Shown: positions 9,490 to 18,616, numbered from the stretch's first letter. The stretch: 64,000 nt of DNA from CAXXOK01 sp964584315 (GCA_964584315.1 CAZOZO010000006.1:1-64000), one strand, 5' to 3'. Program-made: numbers and translations. Notes: generated by a model from the letters alone, not told the origin.

Positions 9490-9550
9490 GCGGATTTTTT
9501 ATGGCCCGTGGCGCACGGCATCCACCATGTGCCACGGGGTTCCGCAGGCC
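9490..9550 (-). promoter_or_regulatory. Candidate preQ1 riboswitch pseudoknot in the queT leader
   Basis: On the minus strand, GGCC (9547-9550) can pair with GGCC (9503-9506). TGCGGA (9541-9546), in the loop, can pair with TCCGC (9490-9494) after a CATAAAAAA tail, giving an H-type pseudoknot. A GC-rich hairpin (9505-9512 with 9531-9538) is inserted in the loop. CTCCTC follows immediately and could mask the GGAGGA ribosome site of queT. The topology fits preQ1-I/III logic, but no class consensus was tested. Confidence 0.35.
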
Positions 9551-9689
9551 CGCGCGGCGGCGATGCCAGCGCAGCGGGCGTGTGAACGATTGTCAGTGGG
9601 GCGGTCGCCCCGTGAACCGGCGCGGAGGGACGGAAGCGCCCGCCGCGCATATCCTCGCCGTGGTTATGGTTTACATGCTTCGTTGGCTG

Positions 9690-10043
9690 TCACTTGCCCT
9701 CGTCCACCCAGCGCTGCCACTCGGTTTCGTCCGCGCCCACGGTAGCAAGGTTCCCATTGCGCACGATAGGGCTGACCAGCGCCATGGGGTCGTTCATCAG
9801 CTCGCTCAAGATCAGGCTCTCGCTGCTCATGTGCGCCACGGGGCGCTCCAGCGCCTTCATGCCGGAGCGGTCGACCAGTTTCATGGCGCCGCCCGCCGCC
9901 TTGGCGAAGGTGGCCAGCTCCTTTTGGCCCAGCTTGTGCTTTTTCAGATCCACCAGCTGGTAGGGGATGCGCCGCTCCTTGAAGAAACGCTCCGCCTTGA
10001 GCGCGTCGGGGTTCTTCTTGCCCACGTAGATCTGGATGTTCAT
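9690..10043 (-). CDS. ArsC/Spx-like thioredoxin-fold protein lacking catalytic Cys
   Basis: A 117-residue protein of the ArsC/Spx/YffB superfamily. It starts with a beta-strand and the position normally holding CxxC or CxxS reads YVGKKNPDALKAERFFKERR, so the redox Cys is absent. The conserved following pattern (YQLVDLKKHKLGQKEL) and a C-terminal region remain. It therefore probably acts by binding rather than as arsenate reductase. Its ATG overlaps the last 4 nt of the dnaI-like gene (ATGA), placing it third in the dnaD-dnaI operon. Role unknown. Confidence 0.75.
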   Translation of the reverse strand: MNIQIYVGKKNPDALKAERFFKERRIPYQLVDLKKHKLGQKELATFAKAAGGAMKLVDRSGMKALERPVAHMSSESLILSELMNDPMALVSPIVRNGNLATVGADETEWQRWVDEGK

Positions 10044-11044
10044 GCCTTGCCTCCGCTGCCCGCAGCCTTGCCCAGCCGCTCGCGCACGTCCTCGCCGATG
10101 AACTTGACCACGCGGCAGCGCGTCTCGTCCAGCAGGCGCGAAGTGATGCGCTCCGTATAGCGGGCGCGCAGCTCCGCCAGGTTCAGGTTGGTGCTGAGCA
10201 CCGTGTGGCGGCCCGCGTTCTGCCGCTCGTTCAGCAGGTTGAAAAGCTGCGTCACGGTGATGTTCTCCATCAACGGCTCGGTGCCCAGGTCGTCCACCAG
10301 CAGGAGGGGCGCCTCCATCAGCGGCTGCAAAAGCTCGCTGTTGTTTTCAAAATAAGCCTTGCGCATGGCCTCCAGCAGGCGGTAGGCGCTGATGTACGTC
10401 ACGCTCATGCCCCGCTCCGCCACACGGTGGGCGATGGCCTGCAATAAAAACGTTTTGCCAAGGCCGCTCTTGCCGGTCAGCAGCAGGTCGCGCACATCGG
10501 TATCGGGGTAGGCGCTGGCGTACCGCTCGCAAAGGTCGCGGTTCTGCCGCATCATTACCCGCTGGCTCAGCTTGCCCACCACGGGCTCGTCACTGAACAG
10601 CCCCTCGTTAAAGCGCTCGAATGTCGCTTCCTGCGCAAGCCCCAGCTCGCCCAGCATCCGGCGGTTCAGCTCCGTTTCAAAGCAGGCGCACATGCGGCGC
10701 GTGGGGTCGTACACATAGCCCTCGTCGCGGCACAGAGGGCAGTTATAAACCGGCGCGAGCGTATCGGCAGGCAGGCCGCAGGCGGCCAGCTTTGCCGCGA
10801 TCTTTTCATTGTAGCTCTGGAATGCGCCCGTGAGGCCCGCGTTGGCCTGCGCGTCCCGCTGCGCGGGGTACAGGGCGTTGCGCAGGCCGCCCATCAACGC
10901 GGCGCGGCGCGCGTTCAGCAACGGGCGCAAGCCGTCGCACTGCTCGCAGGCTTCGTCCACGCGCTGCTCGTACAGGCGCAGGTTTTCCTCGCGGCGCGCG
11001 GCGTATTCCTGCTGCATCTTCAAAACCAGGCGTTCACGAGTCAT
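10040..11044 (-). CDS. DnaI/DnaC-type helicase loader ATPase
   Basis: A 334-residue AAA+ ATPase predicted to load the replicative helicase. An N-terminal part has a zinc-ribbon-like CPLC..CACF arrangement near residue 115-135 (YNCPLCRDEGYV, RRMCACFE), known from DnaI. The ATPase core has Walker A GKSGLGKTF, Walker B LLLVDDLGTE, sensor STNLN and an Arg-rich C-terminal end (ERITSRLLDETR). Its start overlaps the end of dnaD by 11 nt, showing translational coupling, as expected for DnaD-DnaI loader partners in Firmicutes. IstB-type transposition ATPases share the core, but the gene context and zinc ribbon favour replication. Confidence 0.88.
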   Translation of the reverse strand: MTRERLVLKMQQEYAARREENLRLYEQRVDEACEQCDGLRPLLNARRAALMGGLRNALYPAQRDAQANAGLTGAFQSYNEKIAAKLAACGLPADTLAPVYNCPLCRDEGYVYDPTRRMCACFETELNRRMLGELGLAQEATFERFNEGLFSDEPVVGKLSQRVMMRQNRDLCERYASAYPDTDVRDLLLTGKSGLGKTFLLQAIAHRVAERGMSVTYISAYRLLEAMRKAYFENNSELLQPLMEAPLLLVDDLGTEPLMENITVTQLFNLLNERQNAGRHTVLSTNLNLAELRARYTERITSRLLDETRCRVVKFIGEDVRERLGKAAGSGGKA

Positions 11045-12542
11045 AGCGCAGCGCCTCCTCGATCTCCTCCGCCGTCAGGCCGGTGTACTTCTCCGCGTCG
11101 TAGGCGCGCTGCTCGTAACGCTGCTCCACCACGGTCTTGCCCGCGGGCTTTTCCCCCGCCTTGGGCTGGTAGGCCTCGCGATGGCGCTCGTGCTCTGCCT
11201 CGGCGGCGGCCACCGTTTGCACTCCCGCCGTGCGGAAGTTTTCCAGCACTTTGTCCATAAAAGCCATGGGAGCGGTCTTGCCCGCGCTGTACTCGGCGGC
11301 CTTGCACAGCACGTCCATGCCAAAGCCCCAATCGCCGCGCCACTTTTGCAGCAGTTCGCGGTCGCGCGGGGTGGGCAGCCCGCTTTGCCCCATGCGGCTG
11401 AGCAGCTCGCGCAGCGCGTCGTTCTGCTCCTTGACCTGCGCAAGGTGAGCCTCCACATCCGTCGGCGTGCGCAGCCCCTTGCCGCCCCACGCGGCCACCA
11501 GCTCCGCCAGCTTGTCCAGCGACTGGGTCTTCTTCTTGCGGCTCACCTCGCGAGCCGCCAGCACGATGGTCTCATGCGGCAGCTGGGCCAGCATGTCACG
11601 GTACACCTCGCGCACCACCGCCTCGTTGGCGTTGGCGCTGAGGCCCGCCGCCCGCAGCACCTCGCGGATGCGCTCGGCCTCGTCCTTCTCCTTTTGCAGC
11701 TGGGTGCCCAGTTGCTCCACGCTGGTGGCTTTGCGGCTTGCGCGCTCATGCACTCCGCGCAGGATGCTGTCCAGGTATTTGAAGCTGGGGTCGCCGCCCG
11801 TCATCTCCGCGCAGGCGGCCTCGACCGCCTTGGGCGCAAAGCCCCATTCCTTTGTCCATTTCAGGTACAGGTCGATCTCGTCCACCGTGGGAGCGCGAAA
11901 CTTGCTCATGCGGCGCAATACGCGCTGGGTACCGTCCCACGCGGCCTGGCTGCGGCCAAAAAACTGCTCCGCGTCCTCCAATGTATCAATGTGCCGCTCC
12001 TTCAGCTCCACCGCAAGCTTCTGCGCATCCTTGAAGCTGAAGTGAATGCCCCGCGTGGTGGCCAGATGTTGCACCAGCAGCAACACCACCTCGCGCGGGA
12101 TGCCCAGCTGCTCCACCCACTCGTAGCACAGCTGCGTCTCGCCGCCGTGCAGCTTGCGCTTTTCGCCGAAGATGGCATACAACGCCTGCGCAAACTGCAT
12201 GTAGCCCTCGTCCGCGGGCATGGCATGCCGCCCCAGCGTCGCCTGCTGAACGCTCAGGTACGTAAAGCGCGGGGGCTTGTCCTGCGTGCGCGTGACCAGG
12301 CGGCAGCGTTCCCAGTAGGCAAAGGCGGCCAGCACTTCGCTCTCCTCCATGCCCAGTTCACGTGCCAGCGCCGGTGCGGTCAAGCCCTCGCCAGCCGCGG
12401 GAAAGTGCGCGTACATCAGTCCATACAGGTACACCTTGACATAGCCCTCCGGCGCGGCGGGCATATACTCGCAGATGAAGGCGTTGGGCAGCGCGACCGA
12501 ATCCCACAGGGCGCCCGCCTTGTCGATGTCAAACAGCGCCAT
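11034..12542 (-). CDS. DnaD-domain replication initiation protein
   Basis: About 502 residues. The N-terminal ~100 residues form a winged-helix-like domain (MALFDIDKAGALWDSVALPNAFICEY). Two DnaB_2/DnaD C-terminal-type helical modules follow; both contain a KWxxxWGF motif (LKWTKEWGFAPKAVEAA and LQKWRGDWGFGMDVLCKAA). It probably remodels DNA and recruits the DnaI-type loader encoded next to it. The second module is separated from the first by a Lys/Glu-rich helical segment. Start is ATG at 12542, 9 nt after AGGAGG (reading GGAGGCGGCGGC). Longer upstream extensions do not look coding. It is first in the operon, from the promoter at 12598-12626. Confidence 0.88.
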   Translation of the reverse strand: MALFDIDKAGALWDSVALPNAFICEYMPAAPEGYVKVYLYGLMYAHFPAAGEGLTAPALARELGMEESEVLAAFAYWERCRLVTRTQDKPPRFTYLSVQQATLGRHAMPADEGYMQFAQALYAIFGEKRKLHGGETQLCYEWVEQLGIPREVVLLLVQHLATTRGIHFSFKDAQKLAVELKERHIDTLEDAEQFFGRSQAAWDGTQRVLRRMSKFRAPTVDEIDLYLKWTKEWGFAPKAVEAACAEMTGGDPSFKYLDSILRGVHERASRKATSVEQLGTQLQKEKDEAERIREVLRAAGLSANANEAVVREVYRDMLAQLPHETIVLAAREVSRKKKTQSLDKLAELVAAWGGKGLRTPTDVEAHLAQVKEQNDALRELLSRMGQSGLPTPRDRELLQKWRGDWGFGMDVLCKAAEYSAGKTAPMAFMDKVLENFRTAGVQTVAAAEAEHERHREAYQPKAGEKPAGKTVVEQRYEQRAYDAEKYTGLTAEEIEEALRYDS

Positions 12543-12597
12543 GCCGCCGCCTCCTTCATTTTCCACATATACCGGAACCAATCCCTTGCCAGCGTCC

Positions 12598-12626
12598 AGT
12601 ATAGCACAGGCGCACCCCCGCGGCAA
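12598..12626 (-). promoter_or_regulatory. Promoter of dnaD operon
   Basis: Minus-strand TTGCCG (12621-12626) and TATACT (12598-12603) are 17 bp apart. This is the same hexamer pair and spacing as the divergent promoter 7 bp away. Confidence 0.7.
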
Positions 12627-12633
12627 GGCAGGG

Positions 12634-12662
12634 TTGCCGCGCCGCCCCGTTTGCAGTATACT
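12634..12662 (+). promoter_or_regulatory. Promoter of ydcF-dnaE operon
   Basis: TTGCCG (12634-12639) and TATACT (12657-12662) are 17 bp apart and drive the ydcF-like gene and dnaE. The -35 boxes of the two divergent promoters face each other with 7 bp between, so polymerase binding may be mutually exclusive. Confidence 0.7.
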
Positions 12663-12713
12663 TGAAGTTGCATAACGGCATCCGGCACAGGCCATGTAAG
12701 GGCGGGCAAAACC

Positions 12714-13457
12714 ATGCGAAAAGGGTTTTTCTGGGTGGGAGCGGCAATCCTGACCACTTCGCTCGCGCTGCTCGCCATGGCCTCCTACAACATCGGCGCG
12801 GTGCCCCCGGCGCTCTACGGCGCGTGGCTGATGGCGCACGCCCTTTGGCAGCGTACCTCGGCTGGCGCGGCCCGCCCCGTCTGGCGCGCGGCCACGATGG
12901 CTCTGACAGCCCTCCTCAGCCTGTACCTGCTTGTGCAGGGCGTATGCGTGGCCATCGTGCTCGGCGGGCGTAGCGAACCACCCAAAACCCGGCCGGACGC
13001 GATCATCGTGCTGGGTGCGGGCTTCTATGGCGACACGCTTTCCGTCGTGCTCAAGGAGCGGCTGGATACGGCGCTACTGCTGCACCGCCGCTACCCCGCG
13101 GCCCTGCTGGTGCTCAGCGGTGGTAAAGGCTGGGGCGAAAACCGCACCGAGGCCAGCCTAATGCGGGAGTACCTGCTGCGCCGCGGCGTGCCGGACAGCG
13201 CGCTGCTGCTGGAGCCCGAGGCCATGGACACCGTGCAAAACTTTGAAAACTGTGAGCGCCTGCTGGACACGCGTTTTGGCGACGGGCAGTATACCAGCGC
13301 TTTCGTAACCAGCGAGTTTCACCTGTACCGTAGCCGCAGGCTGGCCGCGCGGGCGGGGCTTTCCACCGCGTGCTACGGCACGGACACGCTGTGGTGCCTG
13401 TTGCCCGCCTACCTCACGCGTGAGACGGTCGCCATCCTGCACGACCTGGTTTTTTAG
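12714..13457 (+). CDS. YdcF/ElyC/SanA family membrane protein (DUF218)
   Basis: A 247-residue protein with two or three N-terminal membrane helices (residues ~5-90) followed by a DUF218 domain. Domain signatures are AIIVLGAGFYGD, LLVLSGGKGWGENRTEA, the LEPEAMDTVQNF stretch and FVTSEFHLYRSRRLA. Family members act in cell-envelope homeostasis (ElyC) or vancomycin tolerance (SanA), but the biochemical activity is unknown. The ATG at 12714 has only a GGGCGG-like site upstream. It ends 9 bp before dnaE, so the two are one transcription unit. Confidence 0.85.
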   Translation: MRKGFFWVGAAILTTSLALLAMASYNIGAVPPALYGAWLMAHALWQRTSAGAARPVWRAATMALTALLSLYLLVQGVCVAIVLGGRSEPPKTRPDAIIVLGAGFYGDTLSVVLKERLDTALLLHRRYPAALLVLSGGKGWGENRTEASLMREYLLRRGVPDSALLLEPEAMDTVQNFENCERLLDTRFGDGQYTSAFVTSEFHLYRSRRLAARAGLSTACYGTDTLWCLLPAYLTRETVAILHDLVF

Positions 13458-13466
13458 GAGGTACCC

Positions 13467-16400
13467 ATGGCGTTTGCACACCTGCACCTGCATACCGAAT
13501 ACAGCCTACTGGACGGCGCGTGCCGCATCAGCCACCTGGTCAAGCATGTAAAGGCGCTTGGCATGGAGCACTGCGCCGTGACCGACCACGGCGTCATGTA
13601 CGGCGCGGTCGATTTTTACACCGCCTGCAAGGACGAGGGCATCCACCCCGTGATCGGCTGCGAAGTCTATATTTGCCCCGACCGCTTCGACAAAACCTAT
13701 GTCAGCCGAGAGTACAGCCACCTGATTTTGCTGTGCGAAAACCAGACAGGCTATCAAAACCTGACCAAACTGGTATCACAGGGCTTCACCGAGGGGTTTT
13801 ACTACCGCCCGAGGCTGGATTATGCGCTGCTCCGGCAGCACGCCGAGGGCCTCATCTGCCTGACCGCCTGCCTGAGCGGCGACCTGCCCAAGCTGCTGCT
13901 GCAAGGTCGCCGCGACGAGGCCCGCGCCTATGTGGAGGAGATGCGGGGCATCTTTGGCAAGGACAACTTCTTTATCGAGATCATGGATCACGGCATCCCC
14001 GAGGAGCGGCAGGTGCTGCCGGAGCTGATCGCCATCGCCCGCGAGACGGGGGTGCCGCTGGTCGCCACCAACGATTGCCACTACCTGGAGCGCAAGGACG
14101 CCGCCGCACAGGAAGTGCTCATGTGCGTGCAGACCGGCAAGACCCTGCAGGACGAGGCCCGCATGCGCATGGAGACCGAGGAGCTCTACGTCAAGAGCGA
14201 GGCGGAGATGCGCAAGGTGTTCCCTGCGCTGCCGGAGGCCATCGACCGGGCCGCGGAGATCGCCGCACGCTGCAATGTAGAGTTCGATTTTAACACGCGC
14301 CATCTGCCCAACTACCCCATCGACACAGGCGAAACGCCGCTTGCGATGCTCACCCGCCTGTGCATAGCGGGCCTTCACGACTTTTTCCCCGCCCTTGCGG
14401 ACGACGAGGCCAGCGAGCCCCGCAAACGCCTCGCCTATGAGCTTGGCGTGATCGACCAGATGGGCTTTATCGACTACTTTTTGATCGTGTGGGATTTTAT
14501 CGACTACGCCAAGCGCAACGGCATCATGGTCGGCCCCGGGCGCGGCAGCGGCGCGGGCAGCATCGTGGCCTACACGCTACGCATCACCATGCTCGACCCC
14601 CTCAAGTACAACCTGCTGTTCGAGCGTTTTTTGAATCCGGAGCGCATCAGCATGCCCGATATCGACGTGGACTTCTGCTATGAGCGGCGGCAGGAGGTGA
14701 TCGACTACGTGACCCGCAAGTACGGCGTGGATCACGTGGCGCAGATCATCACCTTCGGCACCATGAAGGCCAAGGCCGTGGTGCGCGATGTGGGCCGCGT
14801 GCTGGGCATGAGCTACGCCGCGGTCGATCAGGTGGCCAAGGCCATCCCCTTTTCGCTGGATATGACGCTGGAAAAAGCCACGCAGATCAGCCCGCAACTG
14901 CATGAGATGGTCGCCACCGACCCCGCCGTGGCCCAGCTGATCGAGATGAGCATGGCGCTGGAGGGGATGCCCCGCCACGCCAGCACCCACGCCGCGGGCG
15001 TACTGATCACTGCCCGTCCCGTGACCGACTATGTGCCCCTTCAGGTGAACGACGAGGTGGTCACCACCCAGTTCCCCATGAACACGCTGGAGCACCTGGG
15101 TCTGCTCAAGATGGACTTCCTTGGCCTGCGCACGCTCACCGTGATCCGCGACGCGCTCGACCTGATGCGCGATATCGGCGTAACCATGAAGCCGGAGGAT
15201 ATCCCGCTGGACGACCCCGCCGTATATGAGATGATCTCCTCCGGCGATACCGACGGGGTGTTCCAGCTGGAATCCGGCGGCATGCGCCTGTTTTTGCAAA
15301 ACATGAAGCCCGCCTGCTTTGAGGATATCATTGCCGCCATTTCGCTGTACCGCCCGGGCCCCATGGAGAGCATCCCGCGCTACATCGCCGGCAAGCTCAA
15401 GCCCGAGACCGTCAAATACGCCACGCCCCTGCTCAAGCCCATCCTGGACGTGACCTACGGCTGCATGGTGTATCAGGAGCAGGTCATGCAGATCGTGCGC
15501 GATCTGGCCGGCTATTCCATGGGCCGCAGCGACCTGATGCGCCGCGCCATGAGCAAGAAGAAGAAGGACGTCATGGCCAAGGAGCGCGCGTTCTTCGTGC
15601 ATGGCATGACGGACGAGCATGGCACGGTGCTGGTGGAGGGCTGCGTGCGCCGCGGCGTGCCGGAGAAGGTGGCCGAGCAACTGTTTGACGACATGACGGC
15701 CTTCGCCAGCTACGCCTTCAACAAGAGCCACGCGGCGGCCTACGGCGTGGTGGCCGTGCAGACGGGCTGGCTGAAAAAGCACTACCCCGTGCAGTTCATG
15801 GCCGCCATCATGAACAGCGTCATGGACTCCATGGGCAAGGTGGCGGGCTACATCCAGTATTGCCGCGCCAAGGGCATCGCCGTGCTGCCGCCGGACGTGA
15901 ACCAGAGCGGCTGGAAGTTTACCGTCGGCAAGGATGAGAACGGGACGGAGGGCATCCGTTTTGGCATGGGCGCGGTCAAAAACGTTGGCTACGGTGCAGT
16001 GGAGGCCATCGTGCGGACCCGTGCCGACGCTCCCTTCGCGGATTTCTTCGACTTTGTGGAACGCGTGCCGCTGGAGGCCATCAACAAGCGTGTAGCTGAG
16101 AGCCTGATCAAGGCGGGCGCGTTCGACTTTGGCGACCACAACCGCGCGCAGCTGCTGTATGTCTATGAGAGCATCCTTGACGAAGCGGCGCAAAAGCGTA
16201 AGAGCAACCTTTCCGGGCAGGTAAGCCTGTTCGACATGATGGGCGGCGCAGCGCGGCCTGCCCATGCCGCTGTGCCGGACATGCCCGAAAACAGCCGTAA
16301 GGTGCTGCTGAACATGGAAAAGGAAATGACCGGCGTGTACATTTGCGGCCATCCGCTGGACGAGGTCGCGGGCCTCCTGCGCAGCGGATTTACCACCGTG

Positions 16401-17423
16401 CTGGATGTGAACACCATGTCCGAGAACGAGCACCACGGCCTCGACCATGACGGCGACAGCGTAGTCATGGCAGGCATCCTGACGCTTGCCAAGGGGCGCA
16501 TCACCAAGAAGGGCGCCATGATGGGCATCATCACCCTGGAAGATTTGACCGGCCAGATCGAGGGGTTGGTTTTCCCCAAGATCTACGACAAATTCGTAAG
16601 CCTGCTCGCAGCGGACAATCTGGTCGTGCTCACGGGCAAGCTCTCCTTCCGCGAGGAAGAGGACGCCAAACTGCTGGTGGATGCGGTGCAGCTTTTGACC
16701 CCGCAGACCGCCAAGCAGGCGCAGCAGGGGCTGGCGGTGCGGCGCGCTCCGGCCCCCGTGGCTGACGACTGGCTGGAGGACGACGGCCCCGAGCCCTCCG
16801 CCCCCGCTTGGCAGCACGACCCCGCCAAACCTTTTGCGCGCCTGTCCGCCAAAAACCGTGCCATCATGCAGGCCGGCCCCTCCGCAGAGGTGGAGGTGGA
16901 TGAAACACTGCTGCGCGGCGCGCCGCGCCTGTGGCAGGGCGTGCCGGAAGCAAGGGACGAGGCGCGCGGGCAGAACGCGGTCGGCACCGTCGGCACGGCG
17001 GGCGCTCAGGTCAAAGGCGGCGCGGGAAACCAGTTGGAACCGCCCGCCCAACAAGTCGATAGCGATGCCACTCCGGCTGCCACTGACCCAGCTGTGCCAG
17101 CGGATGCCCGCCACCCCGCCGCCCCCTCCCCCGTCAAAGCGCCCGACTTGCCGCCGGATGTTGAGATCGAGGCCCGGACCGACGCGCAACGGGCCAGGCT
17201 CGCCAGCCGAAAGCTGCGGCTCACCTTGCCCACGCGCGAGCCCTATCTCCGGCAAGTCAAGGAGCTGTGTACCAGCCAAACGGGCGATGTGCCCGTGTAT
17301 GTCAGGATCGCGGACGAAAACATCACGCTGCTGATGGAGCACGCTTACTGGCCGCAGGCGGACGAAGGGCTGCTTGGCGCGCTCGGCGCGCTGCTGGGAG
17401 AGGGAAGCGTGGCGATCAAGTAA
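13467..17423 (+). CDS. dnaE: DNA polymerase III alpha subunit, DnaE type
   Basis: The 1318-residue replicative or lagging-strand/lesion polymerase. Order: PHP domain (HLHLHTEYSLLDGA at residues 5-18), palm with GPGRGSGAGSIVAYTL and the catalytic Asp motif MPDIDVDFC, the fingers segment (MRRAMSKKKKDVM), a helix-hairpin-helix region, and an OB-fold (VMAGILTLAKGRITKKGAMMGIITLEDLTG). After the OB-fold a ~140-residue Ala/Pro/Glu-rich low-complexity linker separates a compact C-terminal domain (residues ~1245-1318). This makes the protein about 150 residues longer than a typical ~1150-1170 residue DnaE. AGGAGG lies 5 nt before the ATG. It is the second gene after the ydcF-like gene and ends at a strong hairpin. 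Confidence 0.96.
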   Translation: MAFAHLHLHTEYSLLDGACRISHLVKHVKALGMEHCAVTDHGVMYGAVDFYTACKDEGIHPVIGCEVYICPDRFDKTYVSREYSHLILLCENQTGYQNLTKLVSQGFTEGFYYRPRLDYALLRQHAEGLICLTACLSGDLPKLLLQGRRDEARAYVEEMRGIFGKDNFFIEIMDHGIPEERQVLPELIAIARETGVPLVATNDCHYLERKDAAAQEVLMCVQTGKTLQDEARMRMETEELYVKSEAEMRKVFPALPEAIDRAAEIAARCNVEFDFNTRHLPNYPIDTGETPLAMLTRLCIAGLHDFFPALADDEASEPRKRLAYELGVIDQMGFIDYFLIVWDFIDYAKRNGIMVGPGRGSGAGSIVAYTLRITMLDPLKYNLLFERFLNPERISMPDIDVDFCYERRQEVIDYVTRKYGVDHVAQIITFGTMKAKAVVRDVGRVLGMSYAAVDQVAKAIPFSLDMTLEKATQISPQLHEMVATDPAVAQLIEMSMALEGMPRHASTHAAGVLITARPVTDYVPLQVNDEVVTTQFPMNTLEHLGLLKMDFLGLRTLTVIRDALDLMRDIGVTMKPEDIPLDDPAVYEMISSGDTDGVFQLESGGMRLFLQNMKPACFEDIIAAISLYRPGPMESIPRYIAGKLKPETVKYATPLLKPILDVTYGCMVYQEQVMQIVRDLAGYSMGRSDLMRRAMSKKKKDVMAKERAFFVHGMTDEHGTVLVEGCVRRGVPEKVAEQLFDDMTAFASYAFNKSHAAAYGVVAVQTGWLKKHYPVQFMAAIMNSVMDSMGKVAGYIQYCRAKGIAVLPPDVNQSGWKFTVGKDENGTEGIRFGMGAVKNVGYGAVEAIVRTRADAPFADFFDFVERVPLEAINKRVAESLIKAGAFDFGDHNRAQLLYVYESILDEAAQKRKSNLSGQVSLFDMMGGAARPAHAAVPDMPENSRKVLLNMEKEMTGVYICGHPLDEVAGLLRSGFTTVLDVNTMSENEHHGLDHDGDSVVMAGILTLAKGRITKKGAMMGIITLEDLTGQIEGLVFPKIYDKFVSLLAADNLVVLTGKLSFREEEDAKLLVDAVQLLTPQTAKQAQQGLAVRRAPAPVADDWLEDDGPEPSAPAWQHDPAKPFARLSAKNRAIMQAGPSAEVEVDETLLRGAPRLWQGVPEARDEARGQNAVGTVGTAGAQVKGGAGNQLEPPAQQVDSDATPAATDPAVPADARHPAAPSPVKAPDLPPDVEIEARTDAQRARLASRKLRLTLPTREPYLRQVKELCTSQTGDVPVYVRIADENITLLMEHAYWPQADEGLLGALGALLGEGSVAIK

Positions 17424-17435
17424 CACCATCCCCTA

Positions 17436-17466
17436 AGCCACCCGTCGGAAACCGGCGGGTGGCTTT
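17436..17466 (+). terminator. dnaE terminator
   Basis: AGCCACCCGTCGG pairs with CCGGCGGGTGGCT through a short GAAA-like loop, followed by TTTGCC. Confidence 0.75.
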
Positions 17467-17623
17467 GCCATGTCTCGTGTGCCTCCTTATCCCTTCGGCC
17501 GCCTTTTTCCTCCGCCCTTTCCTGCACCCAAACTTCGGGCAATGTTCCGCACATGTTCACACAGCGTTCAGCCTGCGCCTGTATCCTGCCTTCGTAAGCG
17601 ATTGATATATGGGGGTTGGATCC

Positions 17624-18616
17624 ATGAAGGGCCTGCGCAAAAACGGTTGGAAGTTCATCCTGGATATCCTGATGGCGCTGCTGCTGGCGCTGATGTACAA
17701 CAAGCGGCTGCTGGGACTCGCGTTCCATGAGATCGGCGGCATGGCCCTGTGCGGGCTGTTCATCATCCACAAGCTGCTCAACTGGAAGTGGATCAAGGCG
17801 GTATCCACCGGCCTGTTCAGCCGCCGTGTGCCCGCGCGGCAGAAGCTGTATTGGGTGCTCGACATTCTGCTGTTTGCGAGCTTTGCGTATGTGCTGGTCA
17901 GCGGTATCCTGATCAGCAAGGTCGTGTTCCCCTCCACGGGCGGTGGCATGGCCTTCAAGCTGGGCCATTACGCAGCGGCGGCCCTTGCGCTGGTGCTCAC
18001 GGGTGTGCACGTGGGCCTGCATATGGGGTGGCTCGGCCAGCGGATGCCTTTTCTGAGGCGGCTGCCCATCCTCGCGCGGCGCGGGTTGGCGGTGCTGCTC
18101 AGCGTTGCGGTGCTGGTGTTTGGCGGCTTGCAGCTCACCTCCACCAGCTTCACGGGTTGGCTGGGCAGTATCGGCGCGGTATTTGGCGCACAGCAGTCGA
18201 TGCCCGCGGGCGGCGGGCCGACCCTGCCGCAGAGCAGCGAGTCTTCCTCTTTCTTGACCGTTGCTTTGGCGGACGGCAATGCCGCTGTACAGGTGAGCAC
18301 CACAGACGGTACCGGTACGGTCGTGCTGCCCACGGACAGCAGTGCCTCTGCTGTTGACACTGCATCCACCGATATGGCGGGCAGCAGCGTGCAGACCGGT
18401 GGCTATGCTGCGACCGGGAGCAAGGGTCAGGGCCGCGGCGGCCATGACGAGGGCGGCGGCACCGGCAGCGCCGCCGATATGGCGGGCGTGCTGCTCGGCT
18501 TCATGAGCATCCTGCTGGCCTGCGCTACCGTGACCGCCTGGGTGGACGGCGCGCTGCACAGCCTGCGCCGCAGACGGCGGCTGCGAGCCGCAGGCATACC
18601 AACCCCCAATACCTGA
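17624..18616 (+). CDS. DUF4405-type membrane protein with Gly/Ser-rich extracytoplasmic insert
   Basis: About 330 residues. The first half has four hydrophobic helices with conserved His residues (FHEIGG, IIHKLLNWKW, KLGHYAAAALALVLTGVHVGLHMGW), the pattern of DUF4405/cytochrome-b-like proteins, suggesting haem or metal ligation in the membrane. After the fourth helix comes ~100 residues of Ser/Thr/Gly-rich, partly acidic sequence, then one more membrane helix and an Arg-rich tail (SLRRRRRLRAAG). ATG at 17624 is chosen over an in-frame ATG at 17609 because GGGGG lies ahead of it; both are possible. It stands alone after the dnaE terminator. Role in redox chemistry is inference. Confidence 0.7.
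   Translation: MKGLRKNGWKFILDILMALLLALMYNKRLLGLAFHEIGGMALCGLFIIHKLLNWKWIKAVSTGLFSRRVPARQKLYWVLDILLFASFAYVLVSGILISKVVFPSTGGGMAFKLGHYAAAALALVLTGVHVGLHMGWLGQRMPFLRRLPILARRGLAVLLSVAVLVFGGLQLTSTSFTGWLGSIGAVFGAQQSMPAGGGPTLPQSSESSSFLTVALADGNAAVQVSTTDGTGTVVLPTDSSASAVDTASTDMAGSSVQTGGYAATGSKGQGRGGHDEGGGTGSAADMAGVLLGFMSILLACATVTAWVDGALHSLRRRRRLRAAGIPTPNT

Noticed and set aside
10040..11044. IstB-type transposition ATPase
   Set aside because: The dnaD neighbour, the overlap with it, and the Cys-pair N-terminus favour a DnaI-type helicase loader.
14577..17429. Very long open frame on the minus strand opposite dnaE
   Set aside because: High GC and codon bias make antisense frames open. The protein is His/Leu/Arg-rich with no domain and no ribosome site. 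The same holds for 57739-60507 opposite the GH94 gene and 39608-41227 opposite pyk.
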